From the NCBI GenBank assembly GCA_041591915.1, contig JBFHRB010000064.1, positions 1 to 13,804 of the forward strand: a DNA stretch of 13,804 nt, in the 5' to 3' direction. The stretch's first letter is position 1. Each line of letters begins with the position of its first letter. This DNA comes from JBFHRB01 sp041591915. Its GTDB lineage: Bacteria; Actinomycetota; Nitriliruptoria; Nitriliruptorales; Nitriliruptoraceae. Shown here in pieces: positions 12,548 to 13,804 of the stretch. The notes beneath the pieces are model-generated. The model saw nothing but the letters and a program-made list of their open reading frames with translations. It was not told the origin of the DNA and ran no database searches. Both the position numbers and the translations under genes were made by a program.

Positions 12548-13804
12548 ATGGCTGAACGACGTCCGTGGTGGCAGGGTGCCGTCGGCTACGAGATCTACAT
12601 CCGCTCCTTCCAGGACACCGATGGCGATGGGGTCGGGGACATGGAGGGCATCCGTCGCCGACTCCCCTACCTCGCGGACCTCGGCGTGAACATCCTCTGG
12701 ATCACGCCCTGCTTCCCGTCCCCCGGCTTCGACCACGGCTACGACGTCAGCGACTACCGCGACATCGACCCACTGTTCGGCACGCTGGACGACCTCGACC
12801 GGGTGGTGGCCGAAGCACACGATCTCGGAATGAAGGTGCTGGCCGACCTCGTCCCCAACCACTCGTCGCACGAACACCCGTGGTTCCGAGCCGCGACGGC
12901 CGACCCCGAGGGCCCCTACCGCGACTACTACGTCTGGCGCGATCCGGCCCCCGACGGAGGCCCGCCCAACAACTGGGTCAGCCACTTCGGTGGCCCCGCC
13001 TGGACCCTGCACGAACCCACGGGCCAGTACTACATGCACCTGTTCCTGCCGGAGCAGCCCGACCTCAACTGGCACAACGAGAAGGTCCGCGAGGAGTTCG
13101 ACGAGATCCTGCGGTTCTGGTTCGAGCGCGGCATCGACGGGTTCCGGATCGACGTCGCCCACTCGCTGCTGGAGGACCAGGAGTTCCGGGACAACCCCAA
13201 GCGCGAGGGCGACGCGCTCCACGGCGAGATCCCGGGCACCCAGTTCGACCACTTCGACCACGTCCACAACCTCGACCAACCCGAAGTCCCCGACATCTAT
13301 CGCCGCTGGAACCGGATCGCCGCCGAGTACGACGCCATGCTCGTCGGCGAGGTCTACGTGCTCGAGGCGGAGCGCCTCGTGCGCTACGTCGATGGCGGAC
13401 GCGCGCTGCACTCGCCGTTCTACTTCGCGACCCTGAAGGCCCGGTGGGACGGCCAGGAGATCCGCGAGACGCTCGCCAAGGGCACCGCGATCAACGGCGA
13501 CACGCTGAGCTGGCCGCTCTCGAGCCACGACGACCCGCACGCGGCCGAGCGCTTCGGCGGCGGCGAGGTCGGCGCTCGCCGCGCGCTCGCCTACCTCACG
13601 CTGCTGATGGGCCTGCCCGGCCTGCCGTTCCTGTACCAGGGCGACGAGATCGGCCTCGACAACGGCAAGGTCGACGTCAAGGAGGATCCCATCGCCGTCC
13701 GCACCGCGGGCGCTCTGGGACGGGACGGCGTGCGCACGCCCGTCCCGTGGTCCCCCGCCGAGCCGGGCTTCGGGTTCACGACCGGCGAGCCGTGGCTGCC
13801 GTTC
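12548..13804 (+). CDS. GH13 alpha-glucosidase / oligo-1,6-glucosidase-like enzyme, 3' end missing
   Basis: The first 419 residues of a family 13 alpha-glycoside hydrolase; the gene runs off the right edge. It has the WWQGAVGYEIYIRSF start of intracellular alpha-glucosidases, a calcium-type loop DTDGDGVGD (23-31), region I DLVPNHS (100-106), the nucleophile in GFRIDVAH (D202), the acid/base in LVGEVY (E268) and the third acid in SSHDDPH (D328). QPDLNWHN and GLPFLYQGDEIGL also fit. SSHDDPH is unusual, as most relatives have SNHDxxR. There is no signal peptide, so it should cleave imported alpha-glucosides in the cytoplasm. The ATG at 12548 has GAGGGA upstream; an ATG at 12544 stops after three codons. 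The enzyme could be AglA-like, a trehalose- or sucrose-active hydrolase, or a transferase; specificity cannot be settled here. It is divergent from lacI and shares its operator region. Confidence 0.93.
   Translation, partial: MAERRPWWQGAVGYEIYIRSFQDTDGDGVGDMEGIRRRLPYLADLGVNILWITPCFPSPGFDHGYDVSDYRDIDPLFGTLDDLDRVVAEAHDLGMKVLADLVPNHSSHEHPWFRAATADPEGPYRDYYVWRDPAPDGGPPNNWVSHFGGPAWTLHEPTGQYYMHLFLPEQPDLNWHNEKVREEFDEILRFWFERGIDGFRIDVAHSLLEDQEFRDNPKREGDALHGEIPGTQFDHFDHVHNLDQPEVPDIYRRWNRIAAEYDAMLVGEVYVLEAERLVRYVDGGRALHSPFYFATLKARWDGQEIRETLAKGTAINGDTLSWPLSSHDDPHAAERFGGGEVGARRALAYLTLLMGLPGLPFLYQGDEIGLDNGKVDVKEDPIAVRTAGALGRDGVRTPVPWSPAEPGFGFTTGEPWLPF

Noticed and set aside
1..13804. Mobile elements, phage genes, defence systems, CRISPR repeats, tRNA or rRNA
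   Set aside because: No transposase, integrase or nuclease fusion was found, nor regularly spaced repeats, flanking target duplications or tRNA-like cloverleaf. Composition is uniform across the window.

Overview
The window is GC-rich DNA (about 70% by eye, not counted). Its genes show strong G/C bias at third codon positions, frequent GTG starts, an actinobacterial-type LexA box, a DUF4032/kinase-like protein (a family known mainly from actinobacteria) and TTGA-17-TANNNT promoter spacing. This points to a high-GC actinobacterium. A deep-branching lineage such as Nitriliruptoria or its relatives is possible, but that is a guess. I see no insertion sequence, integrase, CRISPR array, tRNA or rRNA, and composition looks even throughout.

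Left third (1-4355, all minus strand): the 5' part of an unrecognised gene running off the left edge; a UvrD/PcrA-like SF1 helicase with a near-perfect LexA (SOS) box just upstream; an SRPBCC-fold protein; and a DUF4032 protein whose N-terminal half keeps the key residues of a protein-kinase-like fold. The helicase is predicted to be a DNA-damage-inducible gene. The other genes here look like housekeeping or hypothetical genes.

Right two thirds (4433-13804): a sugar-utilisation cluster. A GH1 glycosidase (plus strand) converges, one base apart, on a five-gene minus-strand operon. In transcription order that operon is an MsmX/UgpC/AglK-type ABC ATPase, a lipoprotein solute-binding protein, a MalF/AglF-type permease, a MalG/AglG-type permease (ATGA overlap) and a small multi-membrane-span protein. 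Upstream lies a LacI-family repressor gene on the same strand, and divergent from it a GH13 alpha-glucosidase-type enzyme that runs off the right edge. Neither glycosidase has a signal peptide, so both are expected to act in the cytoplasm on imported oligosaccharides. The gene content resembles the rhizobial agl (alpha-glucoside) loci, but the order differs.

Regulation can be read from the sequence. Two 15-bp sites, identical at 13 positions and with a core of AAGCGTTTTC, lie one upstream of the transporter operon and one between lacI and the GH13 gene. The second fills the 17-bp spacer of a good candidate lacI promoter, so the model is a local, self-limiting LacI regulon. Several inverted repeats in the gaps may act as terminators or mRNA-stabilising hairpins. 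No gene-free stretch exceeds 300 bases; the longest gaps are 11126-11368 and 12377-12547, and both hold regulatory sites. The window reads as an ordinary metabolic region plus an SOS helicase. I found no clear novel system.
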